Positions 6,941-15,081 of a stretch of 47,627 bases of DNA are shown here, one piece after another. How positions within the stretch are numbered: position 1 is the stretch's first letter; every line of letters starts with the position of its first letter. The stretch covers positions 1 to 47,627 of the forward strand of contig LN483079.1 of assembly GCA_000935965.1 (NCBI GenBank), given 5' to 3'. This stretch comes from Metalysinibacillus saudimassiliensis (GTDB lineage Bacteria; Bacillota; Bacilli; Bacillales_A; Planococcaceae). Position numbers and translations under genes: made by a program. The notes beneath the pieces are model-generated. The model was not told the DNA's origin. It did not search any database and saw only the letters and a program-made list of their open reading frames with translations.

Positions 6941-7179
6941 AATATGATTTTTTATCTAAATTGATGAGATTTATTATAAATAAAAATGGTAAGAGAGTGG
7001 CTGCCATTCAATTATCATCCATACCTACTATGGTTGGGTGTATTGCATGGTCAGTGGTGGAAATATTGGAATTTGGCAGTATTAAACCTAATTTCTATCA
7101 TGATTTTGTAGCTTTATTATTTTGGGTGTCTTGTTATTTAGTCATTAAATTCTTACTAGATATGGAGGACGAAACGTGA
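6937..7179 (+). CDS. Small membrane protein, two predicted transmembrane helices
   Basis: 80 residues with ATGA overlap to the previous gene. Hydrophobic stretches at about residues 25-43 (LSSIPTMVGCIAWSVVEIL) and 55-74 (HDFVALLFWVSCYLVIKFLL) are separated by a short polar loop. The N terminus is basic, favouring N-in. No family recognised. Small early membrane proteins of phages often act in exclusion or host takeover, but nothing here shows that. Confidence 0.6.
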   Translation: MKYDFLSKLMRFIINKNGKRVAAIQLSSIPTMVGCIAWSVVEILEFGSIKPNFYHDFVALLFWVSCYLVIKFLLDMEDET

Positions 7180-7433
7180 AAAGTATTGTGGTAGGGAGTT
7201 TTAAATTTTTAGAAGCACACAGTGGATTTAAAATGCCGCTCATCGTAATTTATGAAAATCCTTTAGGTCATGATGGTTGGTTTGTAGGGAGGTTGTTCAA
7301 TTTGGAAGAACCAACTAACTATATAGTGAAGGCTAAAACATTGGAAGAAATAGAACTAAAAATACCATCGAGATTTATTCGTTTTAATCGCCATATATCT
7401 GATGATAAGTGCATCGTGTGCACTTATTTATGA
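7176..7433 (+). CDS. Small protein of unknown function
   Basis: 85 residues. GTG 7176 has GGAGG about 8 nt upstream and overlaps the previous stop (GTGA). Mixed alpha/beta composition with aromatic-rich loops (GHDGWFVGRLFNLEEP) and a central helix TLEEIELKIPSRFIRF. No motif recognised. Confidence 0.55.
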   Translation: MKSIVVGSFKFLEAHSGFKMPLIVIYENPLGHDGWFVGRLFNLEEPTNYIVKAKTLEEIELKIPSRFIRFNRHISDDKCIVCTYL

Positions 7434-7449
7434 AAAGGAGTGCTGAACA

Positions 7450-7971
7450 ATGAGAAGTTACACACACGCTAATCGTGGCTCGTTACTGGAATCAATGCTA
7501 GACCGCACGAACACACAGTATCGTAACGCCAATATCGCTGATGTACGCAAAGTACCAACACCTTTGCAAGTAATCAAAGATAAAGGCAGAACGGTTGAAG
7601 CACGCAAAGAAAAAGCGCAATGGGTTGACTATGTTGGTGTATACCAAGGAGCGGCTATTGCCTTTGACGCAAAGCAAGTAAAAGCAAAGAGTTTACCACT
7701 TACTAATATAACGATTGACCAATACGAATTTTTAAAATCTTGGGCAATTCAGGGAGCTATCACATTTTTAATTGTGATGTTTACGATACCTGGTCAAAAC
7801 GAGCCGCAAGTTTATGCGCTGCCATTCAATGTTTTGAGAGAGTTTTGGGAGCAAAAAGAAAATGGCCGTAAATCGATACCTCTAAAAGTATTTGACGAAG
7901 CGGCAATTAAAATCCAAACGAAAGACGGTTTTGTTTTGCATTACGCTGCAGCCATTGAGGACTTAGCATGA
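7450..7971 (+). CDS. recU: RecU-like Holliday junction resolvase
   Basis: 173 residues. Diagnostic RecU elements are NRGSLLESMLDRTNTQYRN near the N terminus, NIADVRKVPTP (about 28-38), the endonuclease core WVDYVGVYQGAAIAFDAKQ (about 62-80), containing the D...D-A-K metal-binding pattern, and the segment ITIDQYEFLKSW. RecU resolves four-way junctions in Firmicutes. In a phage it would process recombination and replication intermediates before packaging. It sits in the early operon with ssb. Ribosome site AAAAGGAG before ATG 7450. Confidence 0.93.
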   Translation: MRSYTHANRGSLLESMLDRTNTQYRNANIADVRKVPTPLQVIKDKGRTVEARKEKAQWVDYVGVYQGAAIAFDAKQVKAKSLPLTNITIDQYEFLKSWAIQGAITFLIVMFTIPGQNEPQVYALPFNVLREFWEQKENGRKSIPLKVFDEAAIKIQTKDGFVLHYAAAIEDLA

Positions 7972-8225
7972 TAAGGAGAAAAAATGGAATAATAACAGAA
8001 ACCAATCTGCCAAAGACAAGAAAAGTCTATGCAAGAAGTATTTCTAAGGGAGAAAGCTTCAAGTTTTACCCTGAATATATAGACATTTTTAGGTATGAAG
8101 ATGGTCATCGTGTAAGTATCGTGATGCCATACAAAAAGAAAGTCGTTGAGCAGTATATAGCTGAGGGTTGGCGAGTAGCGGAGCGTTATAAACGCCCAGT
8201 GTTCAGTTTGGTGGAGGGGATTTAA
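7968..8225 (+). CDS. Small basic protein of unknown function
   Basis: 85 residues with ATGA overlap to recU. Basic N terminus (MIRRKNG) and segments ESFKFYPEYIDIFRYEDGHRVSI and KKKVVEQYIAEGWRVAERYKR. The pattern of a beta sheet followed by a helix recalls small phage DUF proteins, but I cannot name one. Confidence 0.55.
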   Translation: MIRRKNGIITETNLPKTRKVYARSISKGESFKFYPEYIDIFRYEDGHRVSIVMPYKKKVVEQYIAEGWRVAERYKRPVFSLVEGI

Positions 8226-8229
8226 AGTC

Positions 8230-8454
8230 ATGGAAATCGTAGCATTATGTTTGCTGGGTGGCGCTCTATTAGGAGCGTTGATACCTGGCAAAGAAAATAT
8301 ACACGCGCCCTATAAAGTGGAGGGTGAGCCAACAGTAAAAGAATTAGATTATTTATTTTCACATTATGTAAAAAACAATGTGAAAAGAAAAAACGGAATG
8401 AACTTTGATGAATATGTAGAAGTTCACCGAAAAACGGAGGGTGAAAAGTGGTAG
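8230..8454 (+). CDS. Small protein with an N-terminal hydrophobic segment
   Basis: 74 residues. Residues 3-19 (IVALCLLGGALLGALIP) are hydrophobic with a glycine zipper look, so membrane insertion or a signal anchor is likely. The remainder is charged and helical (TVKELDYLFSHYVKNNVKRK). No known family recognised. Confidence 0.55.
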   Translation: MEIVALCLLGGALLGALIPGKENIHAPYKVEGEPTVKELDYLFSHYVKNNVKRKNGMNFDEYVEVHRKTEGEKW

Positions 8455-9035
8455 AAAAAACAATGAATTCTTTAATAAATAAAGTCGAGTTATGGGCGGA
8501 GGAACGAGGCCTACACTTAGCCGATAGCAAGGCACAAACTCTAAAAGTGGTGGAGGAATTTACCGAGACACTTATAGCGTTTGATGACGGCGATATTAAC
8601 GCTGTTATTGATGGAATTGGTGACACATACGTAACATTAATTATCTTAAGTAATCAAATTAGCTTGGATTTTAGAGCGTTTTATGACGTTGTGAAAAACC
8701 AAGAAATATTAAAAGGGAGCGAGTTAGATGTTCACCTGGGCGGCAGGTCCAAAAAAGTACAACCAAAATCACGAGATATTTACGTAGATATTAATAATTT
8801 AGTTTCAGGTGTAGCTAAAAACAAATCTAACCTAACCAAAATCGGCATGTATGGCATCGTGCTGACGTTGATGCAAATTGAAAATGTTTACGAAGTTTCT
8901 GACACGGATTGTTTGTTGGCTGCTTACAACGAAATCAAGAATCGCGAAGGAAAAATGGTAAATGGCGTTTTTGTGAAAAGTGAGGATTTGAAAGAGTTAT
9001 TTAAAAATGAGCATCTTGGAGAATGGGTGGAGTAG
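8448..9035 (+). CDS. MazG-like nucleoside triphosphate pyrophosphohydrolase
   Basis: 195 residues from GTG 8448 (GGAGG 7 nt upstream). The first half has the MazG metal-binding arrangement: KVVEEFTE (E36, E37, E40) and a second acidic pair in VIDGIGDTYVTL (D55, D59). The C-terminal section AYNEIKNREGKMVNGVFVK is the usual ending of phage MazG-like proteins. It would hydrolyse (d)NTPs or alarmone-type nucleotides in the cytosol, tuning nucleotide pools during infection. It is longer than minimal MazG domains, with a linker at about 90-110. Substrate not predictable from sequence. Confidence 0.8.
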   Translation: MVEKTMNSLINKVELWAEERGLHLADSKAQTLKVVEEFTETLIAFDDGDINAVIDGIGDTYVTLIILSNQISLDFRAFYDVVKNQEILKGSELDVHLGGRSKKVQPKSRDIYVDINNLVSGVAKNKSNLTKIGMYGIVLTLMQIENVYEVSDTDCLLAAYNEIKNREGKMVNGVFVKSEDLKELFKNEHLGEWVE

Positions 9036-9054
9036 CTTATTAGAGGTGAAAGTG

Positions 9055-9624
9055 ATGATCAGCAAGGAAGAGAGGTTAAAAAAGCGAGCCAAGCGCCTAG
9101 AATTACTTAGGAAATTAGATAACGCAAAGAAAGAAAGCGAATATCGACATGTTGAAGAAGGGTTAACTGCACTTTGTGGCGGCATTAAAAAGTGTGATGG
9201 CAAGCAAGTGAGAGTGTACGAAAGCAAACAAACAATAGTTGGCGAAACAGAAAAATTAGTATTAAACAAGAAAAAGAAACAATCAGAAAGACTTAGAGAA
9301 ATAGCACCAGAGAAAATATATGCCATTTACCAATCTGAAGGTACGTGGAAATTGGTAAGCAAGCAACTTGATGTAAGTGAATCGGCATTAGCTCGCTATA
9401 GAGAGGAAAACGAGGAGTTTTTCATGAGTAAAAGGGAAAAACGCAAGACTTGGAGACAACTCGACAGAAAGGACTACATAGTAGACCTTATCTATAGTAT
9501 GCGAGTTAAGCAAAGCGCATCTATACGTAAGATAGCTGAGCGTGTAGGTACGAGCATTTATAATATCAATCAAATCATAAAAAACGGAGAAAATTATGCG
9601 CGGATATCAGGCAAAAAGAGGTGA
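9055..9624 (+). CDS. Highly basic helix-turn-helix protein
   Basis: Start at ATG 9055 (AGAGGTGA upstream); longer in-frame starts lie inside the MazG-like gene. 189 residues, strongly basic. Two helix-turn-helix-like units are visible: one around IYAIYQSEGTWKLVSKQLDV then SESALARYR (about 97-125), and one around YSMRVKQSASIRKIAERVG then SIYNINQIIK (about 155-180). This suggests a DNA-binding regulator or a recombinase-like HTH protein without a catalytic domain. Confidence 0.6.
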   Translation: MISKEERLKKRAKRLELLRKLDNAKKESEYRHVEEGLTALCGGIKKCDGKQVRVYESKQTIVGETEKLVLNKKKKQSERLREIAPEKIYAIYQSEGTWKLVSKQLDVSESALARYREENEEFFMSKREKRKTWRQLDRKDYIVDLIYSMRVKQSASIRKIAERVGTSIYNINQIIKNGENYARISGKKR

Positions 9625-9988
9625 TGGGTTGGTAAAGCTGTTAGAACAGCTAATCAATGTCAAGGCAATTACAAAAAACGTCAATGTAGAAAAAGAAAAA
9701 ATAAGGCTGCAGGCAATGTTACTTATCCAAGCCAAAAAGATAAGTAAAATCGAAAATATTTTTGATGATTATGCCGAGGTAATAATCTTGCCGGTTTTAT
9801 CTAAAGAAGAATTGGCCCATGAAGTTAAGATTTACAATGAAGCGGCCGTAGCCTACAACTTGGAAAAAATAACGTACGAAAAATTATATTACTCATACGT
9901 TTATGGATGCGAAGAACTACGACCTCTTTTATACAAATTAAAAGAGAGGATGAGAGAAAATAAAACGACATACCAGGAGCAAAATTAA
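9596..9988 (+). CDS. Unknown, largely helical protein
   Basis: 130 residues from ATG 9596 (CGGAG 7 nt upstream); TTG 9629 after GAGGTGA is an alternative start. Helical throughout, with VNVEKEKIRLQAMLLIQAKKISKIE and a C-terminal segment YVYGCEELRPLLYKLKERMRE. It overlaps the previous gene by 29 nt. No family recognised. Confidence 0.55.
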   Translation: MRGYQAKRGDGLVKLLEQLINVKAITKNVNVEKEKIRLQAMLLIQAKKISKIENIFDDYAEVIILPVLSKEELAHEVKIYNEAAVAYNLEKITYEKLYYSYVYGCEELRPLLYKLKERMRENKTTYQEQN

Positions 9989-10091
9989 AATTAAGCGTTG
10001 GGTGAAGAAAAGAGACAAAGCTCAACGCAAGCAAAAATTTGCTGAAGGATTTAGAAACATTTTCATCAAAAAAGGAATTTTAAAAAAATAA
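9984..10091 (+). CDS. Possible very basic small peptide with a non-standard start
   Basis: An open frame from 9954 to the TAA at 10089-10091 encodes a lysine/arginine-rich peptide (KIKRWVKKRDKAQRKQKFAEGF). There is no ATG; AGGAG at 9975-9979 would position an ATT at 9984, and GTG 10002 is the only common start. The amino-acid pattern looks gene-like, but translation is uncertain. Confidence 0.25.
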   Translation: MKIKRWVKKRDKAQRKQKFAEGFRNIFIKKGILKK

Positions 10092-10095
10092 CAAC

Positions 10096-10174
10096 GCTGT
10101 GAGACGCATCGAAAATCAATAACGTGTATATATGTACACTCGATTCGTCTCACAGCTTATCATTTTCCGATAAG
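10096..10174 (+). promoter_or_regulatory. Large nested inverted-repeat structure
   Basis: GCTGTGAGACG-CATCGA (10096-10112) faces TCGAT-TCGTCTCACAGC (10140-10156), 16 of 17 bp paired. The loop contains a second dyad, GTGTA and TACAC (about 10124-10138). A third hairpin, CTTATC and GATAAG (10156-10174), follows directly, ahead of the ribosome site of the next gene. No T run follows. It could be a single-strand initiation site, an RNA processing site or a translational control element. Confidence 0.6.
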
Positions 10175-10192
10175 TCGGAAGGGGGAATATTC

Positions 10193-10567
10193 GTGGAATG
10201 TGAATTAAATATGGACACTATAATGGACGGGTTTCAAGGTATTGAAGCGGCATTCAAAAGTATAGAGACAGCTAAGTCAAACTTGATAATAGTATACGAT
10301 TGGATTTTTGGACCTGTAATGATGTCGAAAATGAGAGCTATGGCTATACTTAGTTCTGAGCTTGGAGTGTCAATGCAAGAATGTGAAAAAGCTATTGAAT
10401 TGTTAGCAGGGGCTGGCGATGCAGAATTAAGCAGCGAACAAAAAAGAGCGGTATATACGAGGGATAAACGTATGAAAGAAAGAATGGCCTATTTGCAATC
10501 ATTTGACCAACGCAAGAAAAGCCAAATGCTAAAACGTAAAATCCGTTATCAAAAGAAATTGCCATGA
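10193..10567 (+). CDS. Unknown early phage protein
   Basis: GTG 10193 is preferred (AGGGGG 8 nt upstream) over GTG 10124, which would run through the hairpins. 124 residues, with acidic helical N-terminal half (TIMDGFQGIEAAFKSIETAKSN), a hydrophobic patch LIIVYDWIFGPVM, and a basic C terminus (KKSQMLKRKIRYQKKLP). The segment MAILSSELGVSMQECEKAIELLAG looks like a small helical bundle, perhaps DNA-binding. No family recognised. Confidence 0.6.
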   Translation: MECELNMDTIMDGFQGIEAAFKSIETAKSNLIIVYDWIFGPVMMSKMRAMAILSSELGVSMQECEKAIELLAGAGDAELSSEQKRAVYTRDKRMKERMAYLQSFDQRKKSQMLKRKIRYQKKLP

Positions 10568-10941
10568 GCGATAAGTTAATCACATTCTTGATGATGGCTG
10601 CTTACGAAGTGAAGAGAGTTAGCGAGAGTGTGTTGCTCATTGCTAATAAAATAATTTGGGTTTTCGAAGATGCAGAAGTAGGTGAAGATATGGATCTGAT
10701 GAAATGGTGTAAGAAGAAAGGGTATGTCTGGACACCAGAAATCGAACGGAAACATAAGTTTCTTTTACGCTCAGCGCGAATTAAAAACTATAGCGAGAAA
10801 GAAACTAACGAAATTATATACAAGGTGTTGCGCACCAACAAATATATACTAACTCGCAAGAAGAGCGAGCGCCTAGCATTAGCGATACAAAGTGTTGAGA
10901 CTGTATTAAAGAAGCAGGTAGCAAGGAAAAAGGAAGGATGA
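10564..10941 (+). CDS. Unknown early phage protein
   Basis: 125 residues with ATGA overlap to the previous gene. The N-terminal helix is hydrophobic (LITFLMMAAYEVKRVSESVLLIANKII) but not a clear membrane span. The C-terminal half is strongly basic (RTNKYILTRKKSERLALA). No motif recognised; position before the Xpf-like activator suggests a late-early role. Confidence 0.5.
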   Translation: MSDKLITFLMMAAYEVKRVSESVLLIANKIIWVFEDAEVGEDMDLMKWCKKKGYVWTPEIERKHKFLLRSARIKNYSEKETNEIIYKVLRTNKYILTRKKSERLALAIQSVETVLKKQVARKKEG

Positions 10942-10945
10942 CAAT

Positions 10946-11476
10946 ATGCTGAACATGCTCAAGAGTTATCAAGAGACTAAGCAGCAGACGCGTTGCTTAA
11001 AGAAAAGACTGGAAGGTAGCCGAGAAGTGGCCAGGAGTAATGGCGATAGAGAAGCGGTAGCGGTCTTAGATAATGAAATCAGTATCGTTAATGGCATGTT
11101 ATCAGATATAGAATATTCAATCGATTGGATGGCCAAAGGTAAGCAACCTAATGTGGTGAGGGGTGTACCAAGGCAAGCGAAGTACAAAAGAGAAATACCT
11201 TTTGATAGCGATTTGTTGGATGTGATGATAGACCAAGGCGCTATCATATATGACTTAGATAAGCCAGATGAAGAAGTAGAAGAGATGAAAGAGCAACTGG
11301 TGAATGACTTAAAGAAAAGCTTAACGCCTACACAGCAGGATGTATTTGTCATGGTGGCCCAAGGGTTAGAGCGTACTAACATAGCTAAGGTATTAGGTAT
11401 CAGTAGGCAAGCGGTGCACGAAACAATCGTGCGTGGTAAGCGTAACATCAAGAGGGCAGGGTGGATGATGGTATGA
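10946..11476 (+). CDS. Xpf/ArpU-like sigma-factor-type late transcription activator
   Basis: 176 residues. The C-terminal region (about 123-170) is a sigma-70 region 4-like HTH: LTPTQQDVFVMVAQGLERTNIAKVLGIS with recognition helix RQAVHETIVRGKRNIKRAG. The N-terminal half is helical and acidic. Proteins of this size and layout (Bacillus PBSX Xpf, ArpU-type) lie at the end of early regions, just before the terminase genes, and switch on late transcription. Position here, followed by a recombinase and then TerS, matches that. Confidence 0.75.
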   Translation: MLNMLKSYQETKQQTRCLKKRLEGSREVARSNGDREAVAVLDNEISIVNGMLSDIEYSIDWMAKGKQPNVVRGVPRQAKYKREIPFDSDLLDVMIDQGAIIYDLDKPDEEVEEMKEQLVNDLKKSLTPTQQDVFVMVAQGLERTNIAKVLGISRQAVHETIVRGKRNIKRAGWMMV

Positions 11477-12045
11477 GGGTAGAGCCAATACGAGAAGATG
11501 AGTGGGTGGTGGCATTTGCTGATTACCTAAAAAGTAAAAGCGAACGTAATTACATTATGTTTATGATAGGTGTATACACTGGGCTTAGGATATCGGATAT
11601 ACTACCGCTTAGAGTGGCAGACGTAATGAGTAGTCACATGGTACTCATTGAAAAGAAAACAAAAAAGCAAAAGCGTATCATACTACATCCGACACTGAAG
11701 AAAGCATTGAGCAAATACATTGAAGGTAAGAAGCGGACAACTCTACTCATTCCCTCACGCCATCGCACTAAGGCAGGCAGAGAGAAACCTATAAGCCGTC
11801 GGCAGGCGCTACACATCTTACAAGAAGCGGCAGTAGCTGTAGGCTATGAAGAACCAATAGGCACACACTCATTGCGCAAGACGTTTGGCTTCAGGCACTA
11901 CCAACAGTACAAAGATGTGGCAGAGTTGCAGATTATATTTAATCACGATAGCCAGTACGAGACGCTCAAGTACATAGGAGTGATGAGCGAAAGAATCGAA
12001 AGGGGTATCGTTAAAATGAAAGACCCTGAAGGCTTATTGGTTTGA
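11473..12045 (+). CDS. Short tyrosine recombinase (catalytic domain only)
   Basis: 190 residues from ATG 11473, an ATGA overlap with the activator gene. Catalytic elements are present: TGLRISDIL (first arginine), the lysine-rich beta hairpin IEKKTKKQKRIILHP, GTHSLRKTFGFRHY (His-x-x-Arg), NHDS (His) and TLKYIGV (tyrosine nucleophile). The usual N-terminal core-binding domain is almost entirely missing, since full integrases are about 300-400 residues. Such short forms sit between the sigma-like activator and TerS in many Firmicutes phages. On a phage-plasmid it may resolve multimers rather than integrate. Confidence 0.85.
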   Translation: MRVEPIREDEWVVAFADYLKSKSERNYIMFMIGVYTGLRISDILPLRVADVMSSHMVLIEKKTKKQKRIILHPTLKKALSKYIEGKKRTTLLIPSRHRTKAGREKPISRRQALHILQEAAVAVGYEEPIGTHSLRKTFGFRHYQQYKDVAELQIIFNHDSQYETLKYIGVMSERIERGIVKMKDPEGLLV

Positions 12046-12113
12046 AGAAAGTGAAAAGTCAAAAGCAGAAAGTGAAATATGGAATCTGCAAACCTAAAAC
12101 TGAAAACGCAAAA

Positions 12114-12150
12114 TGAAAAAGGTATATCCGTAATGGGGTATGCCTTTTTC
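12114..12150 (+). terminator. Terminator at the end of the early operon
   Basis: AAAAAGGTATA pairs with TATGCCTTTTT (one GU pair) around a short loop and ends in TTTTTC. It lies about 70 nt after the recombinase stop. Confidence 0.8.
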
Positions 12151-12740
12151 ATTTGGTGAAAGTCTTTTGGAAGGATGGCATCATGCATGGATATAACATG
12201 GCCAAGTGTTATGGACATATTGAAAGGTATGTAGGTTTGCACCGAAGCGGCATGCACAAAAGGTTACGGCTATGTTTTGCTGTGTGTGGTTATTTAGATT
12301 GCCGATAGTTAATCCCTAGCTGTGTGTGGTGACACATTGTTTAAGGTGAGCGCTACAGTATGGGACAAGGCCTATTGATAAAGTAGTGGCATGTATTGGG
12401 GTACTAAGTGCAACTCGTTTTAAAAGAAATGTATAGACGTTGATGTATCAATGCTTAGCGGTGTGCTTATGAGTAGCACTCTTAATAGGTTACGCGCTAC
12501 TCAAGCCACGAGCCTTGTCGTTTGCCTACTAAGAGTAAGAGAGCATGACACTAATAACTTATAAAAAACACCGCAAAGCCTTGTGGCTGTAGGTTTCGAC
12601 AGCGTTTTGTATTTTTTGGAATGAAAATAGGTACTTTGGGAACTTTACGATTTTGGTACGGGCGCTCACGAGCCCGTGGGAGCTCATATTTTCGAAGCTA
12701 AAAGGTCATTTCGTTTTCGGTCTAGAATGCGGTTTTTTTA
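12151..12740 (+). other. Non-coding region before the terminase genes with candidate cos site
   Basis: About 590 bp without a convincing gene. It holds two 12-bp direct repeats GCTGTGTGTGGT (12279-12290 and 12319-12330), and a GC-rich dyad ACGGGC-GCTCACGA-GCCCGT (12658-12677) in otherwise AT-rich DNA 90 bp before TerS. A lambda-type terminase with Nu1-like TerS is encoded next, and such phages carry cos directly upstream, so the dyad is the best cosN candidate and the repeats could be TerS-binding sites. A 41-codon frame at 12183-12308 after AAGGATGG is too weak to call. A late promoter is expected here, but I cannot point to one. Confidence 0.5.
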
Positions 12741-12764
12741 GTGTTGATTAGGAGGTACAAACGC

Positions 12765-13313
12765 ATGAGTAGTAAGGGTTTGAAGGAAAATGACTACCTT
12801 GTTTCTACTAATGAACTTTGCGAAATCATGGGTTTATCGTCGCGCAGAATACAGCAATTAGTGGATGAAAAAGCGGTAGTTAGGGCATCACATGGCAGGT
12901 ATGATTTGCCAGCAACCTTTAAATCGTATTTAGAATATGAAAAAGAAAAGGTTATTGCCGATGACCCAGACCTAGATAAAACGCGAGAAGAAACGTTATG
13001 GACTCGCGCTAGAAGGAAAAAGACAGAGGCAGAATTAGGAATAATTACAGGGAAATTGCATCGAGCTGCAGACGTAGAAAGTATTATGAATGCAATGATG
13101 ATGTCTTTTCGTTCGCAGCTGTTGTCTTTCGCATCACGGTTATCGCCGAAAGTGCAAGGAAAAAAAGATTTAATAGAAATACAAGAGCTGGTCAAAGACG
13201 AAATAGAAGATTTGATGAGAGAGCTTAAAGATTATGACCCAGATGTTTTTTATGCAGAAAGCGACGATGTCATAGCATCTGACGAGCCGTTGGATGGTGA
13301 AAAGGTTGAGTGA
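12765..13313 (+). CDS. terS: Terminase small subunit, Nu1-like
   Basis: Start at ATG 12765 with AGGAGG upstream; 182 residues. The N terminus carries a winged-helix/MerR-like HTH (YLVSTNELCEIMGLSSRRIQQLVDEKAVVRASHGRYDLPAT), as in lambda Nu1. A middle helix with RARRKKTEAELGIITGKLH and an acidic C-terminal tail for contacting the large subunit follow. It recognises the packaging site and stimulates TerL. The gene ends 20 nt inside the TerL frame. Confidence 0.85.
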   Translation: MSSKGLKENDYLVSTNELCEIMGLSSRRIQQLVDEKAVVRASHGRYDLPATFKSYLEYEKEKVIADDPDLDKTREETLWTRARRKKTEAELGIITGKLHRAADVESIMNAMMMSFRSQLLSFASRLSPKVQGKKDLIEIQELVKDEIEDLMRELKDYDPDVFYAESDDVIASDEPLDGEKVE

Positions 13314-15078
13314 TAAGTCGTTTGAGAGAACGAGTGATTTATTTAAAAGGATAGCTAAGCAAGCGCTTATGCCGCCTCCTAAACTCACGGTAAGTGAATG
13401 GGCAGATGAACATAGAAGATTATCTAGTGAAGCGTCTGCGGAATCAGGAAGATGGAGAACATCGCGTGCGGAATATCAGCGCGAAATTATGGATGCTATC
13501 AATGACCCTTATGTAGAGGACATTGTAATTATGGCTTCAGCGCAAGTTGGTAAATCTGAAATTATTTTAAATGGCCTTGGTTACTACATACATTACGATC
13601 CCTCGCCAATTTTATTGATACAGCCAACAGAGGCTAAGGCTAAGGACTTTTCGAAAGAGCGTGTAGCACCAATGATACGAGATTCCCCAGCACTATCAGA
13701 GCGAGTCGGTGGATTTAGAAGCAAGGACAGCTCTAATACAATATTATTTAAGTCATTCCCTGGTGGATTTATTGCGCTAGGTGGTGCAAATGCGCCTGCT
13801 GGACTAGCTGCAAGACCAATAAGGATAGTTTTGGCTGATGAAATTGACCGATTCCCGGTATCTGCAGGTGAAGAGGGGGATCCGTTAGACTTAGCCGAAA
13901 AACGAACTACAGCCTTTTACAATAGAAAAAAGATAAAGGTGTCAACACCTACAATCAAAGGCGCTTCGCGCATCGAAATGGAATTTAATTTAAGTTCAAA
14001 AGAATACTATAATTTGCCTTGTCCGCGTTGCGGAGAATACCAGCCGCTGAAATGGGAGCAAATAGATTTTGAAACGGAGTGTCACAGATGTGAGCATTGC
14101 GGATATTTAAGCGATGAGTTTGATTGGAAAAACCAAAAAGGCAAATGGGTAGCTACGGCAGAATCAAAAATGCGTGGCTTTCACCTGAATGAATTGCTTA
14201 GCCCTTTTAGGCGATGGGGAGAAATTATTGCAGACTTTAAAAAAGCCAAAAGAAAAGGCACTGAAGCATTAAAAGTTTTTAAAAACACGTCCCTGGGGGA
14301 AACGTGGGAAGAAGAAGGTACAGCGCTAGATGAAGAAACTTTTGTTAGAAGACAAGAAGTTTATGAAGCGGAAGTACCTGATGGCGTTAAAATACTTACT
14401 GCTGCAGTCGATACCCAAGATGACCGTTTCGAAATAGAGGTTGTTGGATGGGGATTGGATAAAGAAAGTTGGGGCATACAGTACCATGTCATACACGGTG
14501 ACTTGCACACACCTGGGCCATGGCAACAGTTAGATGAATTTTTATCTAAGCGTTTTGAGAAAGCTGACGGAAGAAAGTTTGCAATCGCTTGTACATTAAT
14601 CGATAGTGGTGGTCACTTTACGCAAGAAGTATATAAATTTACTAAACCGCGGCTGAATAGAGGGATTTATGCAATAAAAGGTGAATCGTCTCAAATGAGC
14701 GACTACACGCCGTTAATCGCAGGCTACTCAAAACCTAAGCCAATTGAAGCGGTATTAGTGAAAATCGGTGTAAACGAAGGTAAAGTTAGCGTACTTTCTG
14801 CACTACAGGTAGACAAAGTTGGTCCTAACTATTGTCATTTTCCTAAAGGCAAAGGGTACAGTGCACAGTATTTCCGCACGTTAACGGCGGAACGATTGGA
14901 AACTGTATTTGTTGGTGGCTTGCCTAAGCAACGATGGAAACAAATTCGAGCGCGAAACGAAGGTTTTGACCTTCGTGTTTACAATACAGCGGCATTAGAA
15001 ATTTTAAATCCTAATTTAGAAAAAGAATATCCAGCAGACCGCACAGCAGTAAGAAAAAGACGCAGAAGAAGGAGGTAA
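13294..15078 (+). CDS. terL: Terminase large subunit, GpA family
   Basis: 594 residues. ATPase domain: adenine-type segment YQREIMDAINDPYVEDIVIM, Walker A variant SAQVGKSE (about 86-93), Walker B IRIVLADEIDRF (about 176-187). A zinc-finger-like CPRCGE...CEHCG (about 246-270) is followed by the nuclease domain with AAVDTQDDRFEIEVVGWG. This is the lambda GpA layout, which makes staggered cos cuts and drives DNA into proheads. The exact start is uncertain among ATG 13294, GTG 13297 and TTG 13306, all overlapping TerS. The C terminus is a run of arginines. Confidence 0.95.
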   Translation: MVKRLSDKSFERTSDLFKRIAKQALMPPPKLTVSEWADEHRRLSSEASAESGRWRTSRAEYQREIMDAINDPYVEDIVIMASAQVGKSEIILNGLGYYIHYDPSPILLIQPTEAKAKDFSKERVAPMIRDSPALSERVGGFRSKDSSNTILFKSFPGGFIALGGANAPAGLAARPIRIVLADEIDRFPVSAGEEGDPLDLAEKRTTAFYNRKKIKVSTPTIKGASRIEMEFNLSSKEYYNLPCPRCGEYQPLKWEQIDFETECHRCEHCGYLSDEFDWKNQKGKWVATAESKMRGFHLNELLSPFRRWGEIIADFKKAKRKGTEALKVFKNTSLGETWEEEGTALDEETFVRRQEVYEAEVPDGVKILTAAVDTQDDRFEIEVVGWGLDKESWGIQYHVIHGDLHTPGPWQQLDEFLSKRFEKADGRKFAIACTLIDSGGHFTQEVYKFTKPRLNRGIYAIKGESSQMSDYTPLIAGYSKPKPIEAVLVKIGVNEGKVSVLSALQVDKVGPNYCHFPKGKGYSAQYFRTLTAERLETVFVGGLPKQRWKQIRARNEGFDLRVYNTAALEILNPNLEKEYPADRTAVRKRRRRRR

Positions 15079-15081
15079 AAC

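Noticed and set aside
10969..11451. 160-codon minus-strand frame
   Set aside because: Antisense shadow of the sigma-like activator, serine/leucine-rich, no supporting signals.
11473..12045. Phage integrase with nearby att site
   Set aside because: Only the catalytic domain is present, it sits in the late-activator position, no att core or tRNA segment is seen, and a plasmid partition system is present.
12183..12308. 41-codon ORF after AAGGATGG in the pre-terminase gap
   Set aside because: Composition is not gene-like and it overlaps one of the direct repeats; kept only as a remark in the region entry.
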